DNA of 64,000 nucleotides from Thalassoglobus sp. JC818 (GTDB taxonomy: Bacteria; Planctomycetota; Planctomycetia; Planctomycetales; Planctomycetaceae). Made by a program: the position numbers and the translations under genes. The stretch's first letter is position 1; the number at the start of each line of letters is the position of its first letter. This document shows, piece after piece, positions 1 to 9,167 of the stretch. The notes under the pieces are model-generated. The model did not search any database. It was not told the DNA's origin and saw only the letters and a program-made list of their open reading frames with translations. Where the stretch lies: positions 806,001 through 870,000 of the forward strand of contig NZ_JBFEFI010000001.1 in NCBI RefSeq assembly GCF_040717535.1, written 5' to 3'.

Positions 1-28
1 CGCAACTGACTCTCCGAGGAAGTGATTC

Positions 29-1561
29 ATGAATCGAATGTCTTTGGCGTTGCTCGGCTCGCTGATTGTGATGGGGCTGCTGCTCTACTCGTTAGCGACT
101 GAAAGTCCTTCGCGAAAACATCATCAGCCAGCGACAAGTTCCACAACAGAAGCATCTGGCTCGCAGGCGAATTCCGATGATGCCCTTCTAATGTACTGCG
201 CCGCCAGCAATCGCGCTGTAGTCGAGAAAATCCGCGAAGACTACGAAAATGAAACCGGTCGACGCGTAGAAATTCAGTACGGGCCATCTCAGTCTCTGCT
301 GTCATCGCTCGAAGTCAGCAAGACCGGAGACCTTTACCTTCCGGCGGATGACAGCTACCTCGACATCAGCCTTGAACGTGGACTCGTCGAGGAAGTCATT
401 CCACTTGCGGAAATGCAGGTTGTCATCGCGGTTCGCAAGGGAGAAGAATCCCGGATTCGGACATTCGACGATTTGCTTCGTGAAGACATTCGCCTCGTTC
501 AGGCAAATCCTGATGCCGCCGCAGTCGGCAAACAGACTCGAGAAGTCCTCGAAAAGACAGGGCAGTGGGAACAACTCGATGCAGCGACGGTCGGTTATCG
601 AACGACAGTGACAGATGTCGCCAACGACTTGATCGTTGGAGCAGCAGATGCCGGAATCGTCTACGATGCAGTGCTGGCCACGTATCCTGATCTCACCGCA
701 GTGAAGCTTCCGGTGTTCGATACGGCGATTGCTAAAATCGCAGTCGGTGTGATCAATGCTTCCGAAGACTCAGCCCGTGCACTGCACTTCGCCAGATATC
801 TTGGCGCAAGTGATCGAGGGCAACGCTACTACGATGAACTCGGATTTCGACCAGTCAATGGCGATCAATGGGCTGATGTCCCCGAACTAAGCGTGTTCGC
901 CGGTTCCATGCTCCAACCAGCGATTGAGCAAACACTCATCGATTTCGAACAGAGAGAAGGGGTCGCCATCTCCCGGGTCTACAACGGATGCGGAATTCTC
1001 GTGGCACAGATGAAGGCTGGCCAACATCCCGATGCCTACTTTGCCTGCGATACTGAGTTCATGAATCAAGTCAGCGACCAGTTTGGAACGCCGTTGCCGG
1101 TCTCGCGGAATGAGTTGGTGATCCTTGTCGAGAAAGGAAATCCTCACGGGATCAAATCGCTTCGCGATCTCACTCGACCTGGCTTGCGTGTTGGAATCGG
1201 GCATGAAAAGCAGTGCGCCATGGGATGGCTAACTCAACAGACTCTCACAGAAAGTGGACTCAAGCTGGAAGTCATGGAGAACGTCACCGTTCAAACGCCG
1301 ACTGGCGACATGCTTGTGAATCAACTTAAGACCGGTTCACTCGACGCAGCGGTCGCATACCTGAGCAACGCAGCTGGTTCGGGGGATGTGCTCGATGCCA
1401 TTCGAATCACTGGGCTTGAGTGTTCACAGGCAACACAACCGATTGCAATCTCTCAAAAGACGCCGTACAGTCACTTGGCTGGACGATTACTGAAAGAGAT
1501 CCAGTCCACGGATTCCCAGGAACGATTTCGGGCCAACGGATTTGTCTGGCAGGCGGAGTAA
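29..1561 (+). CDS. Tandem two-domain molybdate/tungstate-type ABC substrate-binding protein
   Basis: Periplasmic solute-binding component, probably for molybdate or tungstate, working with the permease and ATPase that follow. The start has a GAGGAAGTGA ribosome site just upstream. Residues about 7-24 are a hydrophobic signal or anchor with no clear lipobox. Two ModA-like domains lie in tandem. Domain 1 (about 50-280) starts LLMYCAASNRAVVEKI, and domain 2 (about 285-505) starts LSVFAGSMLQPAIEQTL. Each has the ModA-type order of an N-terminal beta strand, a 'D-Y/L' ligand segment and an 'AAVAY/AGIVY' C-lobe strand. Family members usually have one domain and about 250 residues, so this protein is double length. 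The link to Mo or W is inferred from the MoaD-like and E1-like genes downstream; another oxyanion is possible. The upstream gene lies outside the window. Confidence 0.8.
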   Translation: MNRMSLALLGSLIVMGLLLYSLATESPSRKHHQPATSSTTEASGSQANSDDALLMYCAASNRAVVEKIREDYENETGRRVEIQYGPSQSLLSSLEVSKTGDLYLPADDSYLDISLERGLVEEVIPLAEMQVVIAVRKGEESRIRTFDDLLREDIRLVQANPDAAAVGKQTREVLEKTGQWEQLDAATVGYRTTVTDVANDLIVGAADAGIVYDAVLATYPDLTAVKLPVFDTAIAKIAVGVINASEDSARALHFARYLGASDRGQRYYDELGFRPVNGDQWADVPELSVFAGSMLQPAIEQTLIDFEQREGVAISRVYNGCGILVAQMKAGQHPDAYFACDTEFMNQVSDQFGTPLPVSRNELVILVEKGNPHGIKSLRDLTRPGLRVGIGHEKQCAMGWLTQQTLTESGLKLEVMENVTVQTPTGDMLVNQLKTGSLDAAVAYLSNAAGSGDVLDAIRITGLECSQATQPIAISQKTPYSHLAGRLLKEIQSTDSQERFRANGFVWQAE

Positions 1562-1736
1562 GACTTCTTCGAATTCAGACTGATGAGCTTGCAGTCTTAA
1601 ACGCAAAGAGAGTTGATTGAGACTCTTCGCTGGACTGCACAGAAGTGAACAACTTGTTCCGGTCTTTACGATAAGTTTGCAAAAAGTGCTACGCTCTGAG
1701 AATGTCCGGGATTGATTATTGTGAACCCTCGGCACG

Positions 1737-2603
1737 ATGGCACCGTTCGTGATCAGACTTAATCGTACTCCTCCCACAGGTCCAATTCGTCAAATGCGAA
1801 CGCGGTCTGACATTGATTTCTTTCTCATCCTCGGACTGATTTCGTCGGTATACGTACTTCTAATTGCGTTTCTGGTCATCGCAGACATTCGCTACACAAC
1901 GCTCCAAGACTTTCGCAACGCACTTCAGAAACCCGAAATTCAACACGCCTTCTGGCTCACACTAAAAACCTGCACGGTCTCGGCATTTCTCTCGATCTGG
2001 ATCGGGACCCCGCTTGCTTACCTGCTGTCCCGACATCGATTCCGGGGCGACTGGCTGATCGACACAATTGTCGACATACCCATCGTGCTGCCGCCGCTTG
2101 TTCTCGGCTTGAGTTTGCTGATTCTATTTCACCTTCCAATCAATGGCTGGGAGCTGGAAAACTGGTTTCGTGACGATGTCGGTTTCCCTGTGACGTATCG
2201 TTGGCCAGCTGTTGTGCTTTCGCAGTTTGCGGTCGCTTGTGCTTTCGCGATCCGGACGATGCGCGTCACGTTCGATCAGATCGATCGACGTCCTGAAGAT
2301 GTCGCCCGGACGCTGGGATGCACGCGGCTTCAGGCATTTCTTCAGATCGCGCTTCCACAAGCGATTCGCGGTGAGACGGCAGCCTTCACAATTGCATGGG
2401 CACGGGCCTTGGGAGAGTTTGGCCCTATCCTTGTCTTCGCAGGGGCGACCCGATTTCGAACGGAAGTTCTCTCGACGACGGTCTTCCTCGAGTTGAGTAT
2501 CGGCAACCTTGAAGCTGCGGTCGCAGTTTCGTTATTGATGGTCGCGATGGCCATGGTCATTCTCATGATCCTTCGACTCGTCGGATTGGGAGTCAGAGGA
2601 TGA
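1737..2603 (+). CDS. Molybdate/tungstate-type ABC transporter permease
   Basis: Inner-membrane permease of the ModB/CysW type, forming the channel for the neighbouring binding protein and ATPase. About six hydrophobic segments are visible. The cytoplasmic EAA-type loop that docks the ATPase reads DVARTLGCTRLQAFLQIALPQ and is followed by AFTIAWARALGEFG, the usual ModB/CysT ending of that loop. The 288-residue length is slightly long for the family. The first ATG gives a 19-residue polar N-terminus without a good ribosome site, and an ATG at 1794 (MRTRSD) is a reasonable alternative. The gene is separated from the binding-protein gene by 175 bp and overlaps the ATPase gene by 4 bp (ATGA), so the last two are translationally coupled. 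Confidence 0.85.
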   Translation: MAPFVIRLNRTPPTGPIRQMRTRSDIDFFLILGLISSVYVLLIAFLVIADIRYTTLQDFRNALQKPEIQHAFWLTLKTCTVSAFLSIWIGTPLAYLLSRHRFRGDWLIDTIVDIPIVLPPLVLGLSLLILFHLPINGWELENWFRDDVGFPVTYRWPAVVLSQFAVACAFAIRTMRVTFDQIDRRPEDVARTLGCTRLQAFLQIALPQAIRGETAAFTIAWARALGEFGPILVFAGATRFRTEVLSTTVFLELSIGNLEAAVAVSLLMVAMAMVILMILRLVGLGVRG

Positions 2604-3265
2604 TCGAAGTTCGCAGCCTCAACGTTCAGCAAGGAGCGTTCTCCGTCCGCGATGTCGGTTTTACCATCGAGGCAGGCGAGTACGCCATTTTGATGGGAAC
2701 AACCGGCGGCGGAAAAACGACGCTACTCGAATCAATTTGCGGGCTTCGACAGGTCGACTCTGGACACATTTTCCTTGATGGAGTCGACGTAACGAACTGG
2801 CTCCCGGGAGATCGTGGGCTCGGATATGTTCCGCAGGATCTGGCTCTATTCCCTCATCTCAATGTTTCAGAGCATCTTGCATTCGCACTCAAATTGCGGA
2901 AAGTTCCCAAGCAGGAAATTCGTCAGCGCGTTGATGAACTCAGCAAATTTCTCGGCATCGAGCACCTTGTCGACAGAACAGTTCACGGGCTCAGCGGAGG
3001 GGAATCTCAGCGTGTCGCTTTGGGACGAGCTCTTGTTTTTCGTCCGCGTGCTTTGTTGCTCGATGAACCGTTCAGTGCGCTCGATCAGGAAACACGGTCT
3101 GAGATGCACACTCTCGTCAGAAGGTTGACGAGAGACTTTGGAATCACCACGCTCCACGTCACGCACAGCGAGGAAGAAGCTCTCGCTCTGGCGGATCGCC
3201 GGTTTCTCCTCAAACATGGTCAACTCATCGAAGTCAACCTTCAGGGACTCCCCATCGAATCATGA
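2600..3265 (+). CDS. Molybdate/tungstate-type ABC transporter ATPase
   Basis: Cytoplasmic ATPase powering the oxyanion importer. Walker A is GTTGGGKT (residues 33-40), the signature is LSGGESQR (about 129-136), Walker B is LLLDEP (about 151-156), and the switch histidine lies in LHVTHS. At 221 residues it ends right after the nucleotide-binding domain, so it lacks the C-terminal TOBE/MOP oxyanion-sensing domain that E. coli ModC has. It starts inside the permease stop codon (ATGA overlap), and its own end overlaps the MoaD-like gene in the same way, so four genes probably share one transcript. Confidence 0.87.
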   Translation: MIEVRSLNVQQGAFSVRDVGFTIEAGEYAILMGTTGGGKTTLLESICGLRQVDSGHIFLDGVDVTNWLPGDRGLGYVPQDLALFPHLNVSEHLAFALKLRKVPKQEIRQRVDELSKFLGIEHLVDRTVHGLSGGESQRVALGRALVFRPRALLLDEPFSALDQETRSEMHTLVRRLTRDFGITTLHVTHSEEEALALADRRFLLKHGQLIEVNLQGLPIES

Positions 3266-3543
3266 GTATTCGCGTACAATTCGAAGCACAACTCCGCGAA
3301 AGTTCAGGAGTACGTGACACGGTCGTTGATGTCGATTCAATCTCACTATGCGACTTGTTTATGACCCTCAGCGAAAAGTTCGGCGAGGATTTCGGCCGCC
3401 GAATACTTGATGACCAGCAACAGCCACGTCGCAGTTTGCTGGTCTTCGTCAACGAGGCATCCGTCACAGCGAGTGACTTCGAAACGCGACAACTGTCAAG
3501 CAACGACGTCGTCACCCTCTATCCTCCCATTTCCGGGGGGTAA
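3262..3543 (+). CDS. MoaD/ThiS-family ubiquitin-like sulfur carrier protein
   Basis: Small beta-grasp protein of 93 residues ending in PPISGG. The C-terminal Gly-Gly is the conserved tail that an E1-like enzyme adenylates and that then carries sulfur as a thiocarboxylate, in molybdopterin synthase for MoaD. The body (IRVQFEAQLRESSG near the start, LLVFVNEASVTASDFETRQLSSNDVVTLYPP near the end) fits the MoaD pattern. The start ATG overlaps the ATPase stop (ATGA), tying it to the transporter operon. The specific role is inferred: it could serve pterin synthesis for a Mo/W enzyme or another sulfur transfer. No MoaE partner is seen in the window. Confidence 0.8.
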   Translation: MSIRVQFEAQLRESSGVRDTVVDVDSISLCDLFMTLSEKFGEDFGRRILDDQQQPRRSLLVFVNEASVTASDFETRQLSSNDVVTLYPPISGG

Positions 3544-3674
3544 GCCCCTCTTGAACTGGTTCTAGAGATCGATCACGTTTGAAGCCTGGAAGTCGTTTTC
3601 AAGTGAGCTGACCGGCCGAACAATCGGTGGAAATCTCGACTCTCGAATTCACTCTGATGGAAAGATTACCTCGC

Positions 3675-4433
3675 ATGTCCGAACTGCCCGATTTGAGTAA
3701 TGAGGAGCGGAGTCGATACGCCTGGCAGATGTGGACTCCCGATATCGGCGAAGAGGGGCAGCAACGACTCAAAGCCAGTAGTGTTCTCGTCTCTCGACTG
3801 GGCGGTGTCGGTGGGACAGTCGCGTACTATCTGGCAGCTGCTGGTGTCGGGAAACTGGTGCTCGCGCATGCGGGGAATGTCAAACCGAGCGATTTGAACC
3901 GCCAACTGCTGATGACCACGAACTGGCTCGGGAATTCACGAATTGAGTCTGCGGCTCGTCGACTGAAAGAACTGAATCCGCATACGGAAATCGTTCCGGT
4001 GGCGGAGAACATCTCCGAGGAGAATGCAGAACACCTGGTTTCGCAAGTCGATATGGTCGTCGATGCTGCTCCGCTGTTTTCTGAGCGTTTTGCCATGAAT
4101 GCAGCCTGTGTCCGCTATAGAAAGCCGCTGATCGAGTCAGCGATGTATGACTTTTCTGCTCAGCTGACGACAATTCTTCCCGGAACGACGCCTTGTCTCT
4201 CTTGTATCTATCCGGATGATCCAGCGAACTGGAAACGGGAGTTTCCTGTGTTTGGAGCAGTTTCGGGAACAGTCGCTTCGTTGGCAGCGGTGGAAGTCAT
4301 CAAACTCATCACAGGAGTCGGCTCACCGCTGACAGGTCAAATGTTGTGGATGAATCTCCGCGACATGGACATTCGCAAGCTGCCGATTGAGAGGCGTTCT
4401 GACTGTCCGATCTGTGCTTCGACAGACTCTTAG
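3675..4433 (+). CDS. Divergent HesA/MoeB/ThiF (E1-like) family protein
   Basis: Related to the enzymes that adenylate the C-terminus of MoaD or ThiS, and placed 131 bp after such a carrier gene. Family features present: an EEGQQRL segment, a LGGVGGT glycine turn, DLNRQ containing the conserved Arg, KELNPH, two zinc-type cysteine pairs (CLSC and CPIC), and a GAVSGTVASLAAVEVIKLI helix. Unusual losses: the nucleotide-binding Asp region normally like DFDTV reads HAGNV, and the catalytic DxxDN reads DAAPL. It may therefore bind but not adenylate. The chosen ATG has GGAAAG upstream; in-frame GTG 3627 and ATG 3657 are alternatives. The TAG stop is formed by the end of a dispersed repeat. Confidence 0.72.
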   Translation: MSELPDLSNEERSRYAWQMWTPDIGEEGQQRLKASSVLVSRLGGVGGTVAYYLAAAGVGKLVLAHAGNVKPSDLNRQLLMTTNWLGNSRIESAARRLKELNPHTEIVPVAENISEENAEHLVSQVDMVVDAAPLFSERFAMNAACVRYRKPLIESAMYDFSAQLTTILPGTTPCLSCIYPDDPANWKREFPVFGAVSGTVASLAAVEVIKLITGVGSPLTGQMLWMNLRDMDIRKLPIERRSDCPICASTDS

Positions 4434-4535
4434 AGCACTTTCTGATTTTGAGTGCACGATCTCGCACGAGCAAGCACAGCCTTTTCACTTATGAAACAGT
4501 GCAAGCAAGTGCACAGGAAAGAGCAACTTGCTCTA
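4431..4535 (+). repeat. Dispersed inverted-repeat element, copy 1 (long form)
   Basis: A 105-bp element with ends TAGAGCA and TGCTCTA. It matches the reverse complement of 56953-57056: the first 50 bp differ at five positions, the last 41 bp at one, and only the centre is unlike. Internal palindromes include GAGCAACTTGCTC and paired GTGCA/TGCAC segments, so the RNA would fold strongly. It begins inside the stop codon of the E1-like gene. The flanking TA on both sides fits a TA target duplication, as made by IS630/mariner-type elements; that origin is inference. It codes for nothing. Confidence 0.85.
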
Positions 4536-4816
4536 AACATCGACGGACTCCAATTCTGGCTGTCAGGTTGCCTTGATTTGAAGGCATGTGGGTTCTCAGT
4601 GACGAAAAATCTGCATGGAGTCTCGGCGGTCTGTTGATGTTCTCATTCTGGAATGAGACGATGTGAACAATTCAACAGAATTCAACGAACCTCGGTTGTA
4701 TTTTCGCCTCAATATTCAGGGCATCAACAACTGGAGCGGCGGAACCATCGGCAATCAGCTTCGAGGCTGAGCGAAAACAACATCAACGGCACTGACAGAG
4801 AAAGATTGAGGACGGC
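4536..4816. other. Intergenic region upstream of argG
   Basis: This stretch follows the repeat and precedes argG. I see no coding frame with a start, ribosome site and credible product. It holds one clear inverted repeat (4641-4658) and presumably the argG promoter, which I cannot place by sequence. Confidence 0.5.
4641..4658. promoter_or_regulatory. 18-bp inverted repeat upstream of argG, possible operator
   Basis: TCTCATTC-TG-GAATGAGA is a perfect 8-bp inverted repeat with a 2-bp centre, 159 bp before the argG start. It has no T-tract, so it is not a terminator. The symmetry fits a dimeric regulator site, but no regulator is identified. Confidence 0.3.
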
Positions 4817-6037
<1,221 letters not shown>

Positions 6038-6040
<3 letters not shown>

Positions 6041-6085
6041 AGCAAGCGACTCCTTCCAGTGGAAACTCAATTTGAGAATGCTCTA
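6038..6085 (+). repeat. Dispersed inverted-repeat element, short copy at the argG stop
   Basis: A 48-bp copy with the same ends, TAGAGCA and TGCTCTA, but a different interior made of two small hairpins (TTCCAGTGGAA and CTCAATTTGAG). Its first three bases are the argG stop codon. Only the termini match the long copies, so it is a reduced or separate subtype. Confidence 0.65.
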
Positions 6086-6207
6086 AATCCTCATCATCGA
6101 TGACACTCGCACTGCTGAAATCGAAACGGTCGATGACAGTCGTGTCGGAAGGTGACAAGAGAACGTCACAGAAGATGAGCTGCTTCAAAGCTACCAAATG
6201 ACAATCA

Positions 6208-6248
6208 AGAATCGATGAGCTGATCTGTCGCTCATCGATTCTTTTTTT
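6208..6248 (+). terminator. argG: Intrinsic terminator after argG
   Basis: A perfect 13-bp stem (6208-6220 with 6230-6242) around a 9-base loop, followed by a run of T. It lies 168 bp after the argG stop and just before the convergent SGNH hydrolase gene. Confidence 0.9.
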
Positions 6249-6272
6249 CACGGAAGCTGGAAGAGAGCAGTT

Positions 6273-7250
6273 CTACTGCGAATTCTCACTTGCTTGTGTT
6301 TTCGCCAGTTGATCATCGATTTGCTTCGTCAGCTCACCGGCTTTAGCTGCGGCCTCATCGAGCGGCAGGCCGGCATTCATTCCGGGACGAACATGTCCGA
6401 CGTCGGAGAGATATGCTGCATGCCAGAGCATCTGTCGTTGGTGAACAAGTTTTTCGAGGGACTGATCGTCCTCAGCAGAAAGCTTCACTCCCCAGGCATT
6501 GAGAATCGCTTCAGCGAGGATGCGATGCCCTTCTTGATCCAAATGAACGCCATCACCTGACAACACAAATTCCGGGTCGCTCTTCCTTTTCTCCGCGACG
6601 AACTTCGTCACCGGTGTGTGCAGATCGATGACCATTTCGACTCGATCTTTCTGAGCCAGAATCCAGTCAGAATAGCGTTTGATGACGTCGTCGTACTTGT
6701 CGTAAATCGAGTAATAAGCAAACTCATCGGCGTCCGCAGACACCAACTTGCCTTTCATCTTCAACGGCAGCGGATCGAAAGGAGGAGGAGTTAGCAGGAT
6801 CAGCTTCGCTCCCGAATTGTGAACTTTCTCAATCAGCGAGTTGATCCCAGTTTGATAAATCTCAAATCGGTCTTCATCAAACGGATGATAGATCCCGTCG
6901 TTCATCCCATAACACGCGACGACAACATCTGGCTTCAATTTCTCAAGTGCCCGTTCGAGTCGTTCGTGAACGTTTGGACGAGGAAAGGGATGCCCCGGTT
7001 CAGACAAGCCAGAAGCTGTTTCGCTTGGCAGACCGAGATTGATGACTTCCGGCATCGCGTCCGACGATTGGCGAAGCAACTCCAATTCGATCAGCGAAAT
7101 GTAGTATCCCGAATGGGTGATCGAATCCCCAAGAAACAGCACTCGCTCAGCCTTCAAGGCGAGATCTTGATCGCCAGCGAATGCGCCCATCGCTGCGGCA
7201 TTCAGCAAGCTGCACACCATAAGAATTCGGAAGACAATACTGCGAACCAT
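6273..7250 (-). CDS. Exported SGNH/GDSL-family hydrolase
   Basis: Probable secreted esterase or deacetylase, often active on acylated polysaccharides. Residues 1-25 form a signal peptide ending near AFAG. SGNH blocks are clear: GDSIT (41-45, nucleophile Ser43), the block with GLPSETASG, block III YGMNDG with the Asn, and block V DGVHLDQEGH carrying the catalytic Asp and His. The length of 325 residues fits planctomycete members of the family. The substrate cannot be read from the sequence. It is monocistronic, convergent with argG. Confidence 0.85.
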   Translation of the reverse strand: MVRSIVFRILMVCSLLNAAAMGAFAGDQDLALKAERVLFLGDSITHSGYYISLIELELLRQSSDAMPEVINLGLPSETASGLSEPGHPFPRPNVHERLERALEKLKPDVVVACYGMNDGIYHPFDEDRFEIYQTGINSLIEKVHNSGAKLILLTPPPFDPLPLKMKGKLVSADADEFAYYSIYDKYDDVIKRYSDWILAQKDRVEMVIDLHTPVTKFVAEKRKSDPEFVLSGDGVHLDQEGHRILAEAILNAWGVKLSAEDDQSLEKLVHQRQMLWHAAYLSDVGHVRPGMNAGLPLDEAAAKAGELTKQIDDQLAKTQASENSQ

Positions 7251-7396
7251 TCACTCATCTCCAATCGAAGGACTACAGCAAGCAGGGTTTGCAACGTCGC
7301 ACTTGTCACACAACTCTTGTTAGATCGGCAGGCATCAGGAGGAATTCAGCGCACGCGAGCCAATCGTCAACTGCGACCGACCGTCACTCATTCGAG

Positions 7397-8386
7397 TCAG
7401 CGATCCCATTTCCAATCGCTCATACCTTTGAGATTCTGAATACATTCTGTGGGCCATCCCCCGTCTTTCAGAGAGAGGATTGTCTCGGCAGCCATCGTGA
7501 GCGTGTCGAATTGTGACTCGACATCCAGCCCGGCCACATGTCCGGACAGCAAAACGTTGCTCATCGAAATCAGCGGGCTGCTGGTCGGGAGAGGTTCAAC
7601 ATCGAAGACATCCAGTCCAGCTGCTCGAAGATGACCGGATTGCAGGGCCTCGATTAAAGCGGATTCATCGACGAGTGCTCCTCTGGCAGTGTTGATGAAG
7701 ACGGAACCTTTCTTCATCTTCGCGAACGTGTCTCGATTCATCATTTTCAACGACTGCGGAGTCATCGGGTTGTGGAGTGACACATAATCCGATTGGCCAA
7801 GCAGGTCATCGAGTTCGAGCGTTTCGATCTTCCATTTCTCGACGAACTCTTTGTTGGGAAATGGCTCGTGAGCGACGACACGCAAGCCCAGGCCAATCGC
7901 TCTTGTTGCCACTGCTTGTCCGATCCGGCCGAGGCCAACCAGCCCGAGCGTTCTTCCCATGACGCGAGGATAGGCAATCCGCTTCCAGGCCCCGGAACGA
8001 ACTCGCTGATCATTGTCAGGAAATCCGCGCGAGACGCCCATCAGCAGCGCGATCGTCTGTTCTGCAACGGAGTGATGATTCACGCCCGGAGTGGTCGTGA
8101 CCACGATACCCTGACGATCACAAGCTTCGAGATCGACAGCATCGAAGCCGACTCCTGTCCGTGCGATGACTTTGAGATCCGGACAATTCTTGATGACTTC
8201 CGGGGTGTAAGGCTCGGAACCGGCGATCACAGCACAACAGCCTGAAAGTTCCTCGATGAGATTGGTTGCCTCCCAGAAACTTCTGTCCCGGTTTCCCGGG
8301 AGTACTTCAAAGCCCTTTTCAGACAGCAGTGAGAAATGGGGACCTTCGTCAGAGTTGAGAGCACAGCATTTGACGGTCAGCGACAA
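7397..8386 (-). CDS. D-isomer-specific 2-hydroxyacid dehydrogenase (phosphoglycerate dehydrogenase-like)
   Basis: NAD-dependent cytoplasmic oxidoreductase of the SerA/GhrA family. The substrate-binding half is followed by a Rossmann domain with GLVGLGRIGQA (about 147-157). The catalytic Arg is in NTARGALVDE, followed by a Glu in the LDVFDVEPLP segment and the catalytic His in SGHVAG. At 329 residues it lacks the ACT domain of longer SerA enzymes, so a role in serine synthesis is not assured; reduction of another 2-oxoacid is equally possible. The start is a TTG preceded by AGGAG at good spacing; no better upstream ATG exists. It sits about 150 bp upstream of the SGNH hydrolase gene on the same strand. 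Confidence 0.85.
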   Translation of the reverse strand: MSLTVKCCALNSDEGPHFSLLSEKGFEVLPGNRDRSFWEATNLIEELSGCCAVIAGSEPYTPEVIKNCPDLKVIARTGVGFDAVDLEACDRQGIVVTTTPGVNHHSVAEQTIALLMGVSRGFPDNDQRVRSGAWKRIAYPRVMGRTLGLVGLGRIGQAVATRAIGLGLRVVAHEPFPNKEFVEKWKIETLELDDLLGQSDYVSLHNPMTPQSLKMMNRDTFAKMKKGSVFINTARGALVDESALIEALQSGHLRAAGLDVFDVEPLPTSSPLISMSNVLLSGHVAGLDVESQFDTLTMAAETILSLKDGGWPTECIQNLKGMSDWKWDR

Positions 8387-8688
8387 CGAAATCTCCTCAC
8401 AGGCGGCGGACGATTAGTTTGAACTCTTTGATGCGTCATCACAATAGTCGACACCAGAGAGCGGTTCCAGCCCTCGAAGACTTACCTATAAATCCGCCAC
8501 TCAAGCCAATTCACAGATGGGGAATTCTGCTGTTCATTGCGGATTTCCTCGGCAAAGCTGCGGAGTTCGTTGGGATCACCACTTCTTGGAAACTTTTGTG
8601 ATCGGGGCGTTTTTGGATTGACCGACGAGAAAATCGAAAATACCATTTCCTGCTCATGAGACTCAGTCTCAACAAAACAGAGGTGGAA

Positions 8689-8919
8689 ATGAGTCAAATC
8701 TTTGAATCTGATTCCGAAACTGCTTCAGATGCCGTCGTCTGTCGATGCCTGAATGTCACGCACTCCACGATTTCCGACTGCGTCAATCTATATGGAGCAG
8801 AGAGCCATCAGGAAGTCCGCAGCCTGTGCGGCGCTGGAGATGGTTGCATGGGATGTCGCTCAAGAATCAAGCAACTCATTGCCCAGTACCAAAGCGATCG
8901 CTCGGAAGCGCGTAGCTAA
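8689..8919 (+). CDS. Bfd-like [2Fe-2S] ferredoxin
   Basis: Small protein of 76 residues with the BFD-like cluster motif: CRC near residue 20, then about 32 residues later CMGC in the GAGDGCMGC segment. Bfd of Pseudomonas delivers electrons to bacterioferritin so that stored iron is released, and a bacterioferritin gene lies 248 bp away in convergent orientation, which supports the same role here. The start at ATG 8689 has AGGTGG directly upstream; an ATG at 8656 in frame lacks a ribosome site. Confidence 0.82.
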   Translation: MSQIFESDSETASDAVVCRCLNVTHSTISDCVNLYGAESHQEVRSLCGAGDGCMGCRSRIKQLIAQYQSDRSEARS

Positions 8920-9167
8920 TCGACATCATTGAGTTCAGACCGATCGACTCAGGAAGAATAAGCGAGCCAGTGAGTCTGGGAAGCCGACTGTCGGCAATTG
9001 CTCTTTACATTCAATGCCCAGCCCAGGAATAGAGCAGGGCAGACACTCTCTCGAATGCCTGCCCCCGGACTCATCACATTATTCGAAACGCTGACGAAAT
9101 CGCAGCTCTTGCAGAGTCTTATTCCACTCGTCTTGCGACTGCGGGAAGACCCAGTTCGAGCTGGCGT

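Noticed and set aside
8482-8646. Short minus-strand frame (MVFSIFSSVNPKTPRSQKF... ending NWLEWRIYR) between the dehydrogenase and the Bfd-like gene
   Set aside because: 54 codons, ribosome site too close to the ATG, no family, and it overlaps the promoter region of the Bfd-like gene. The C-terminal half looks somewhat protein-like, so it is kept only as a note.
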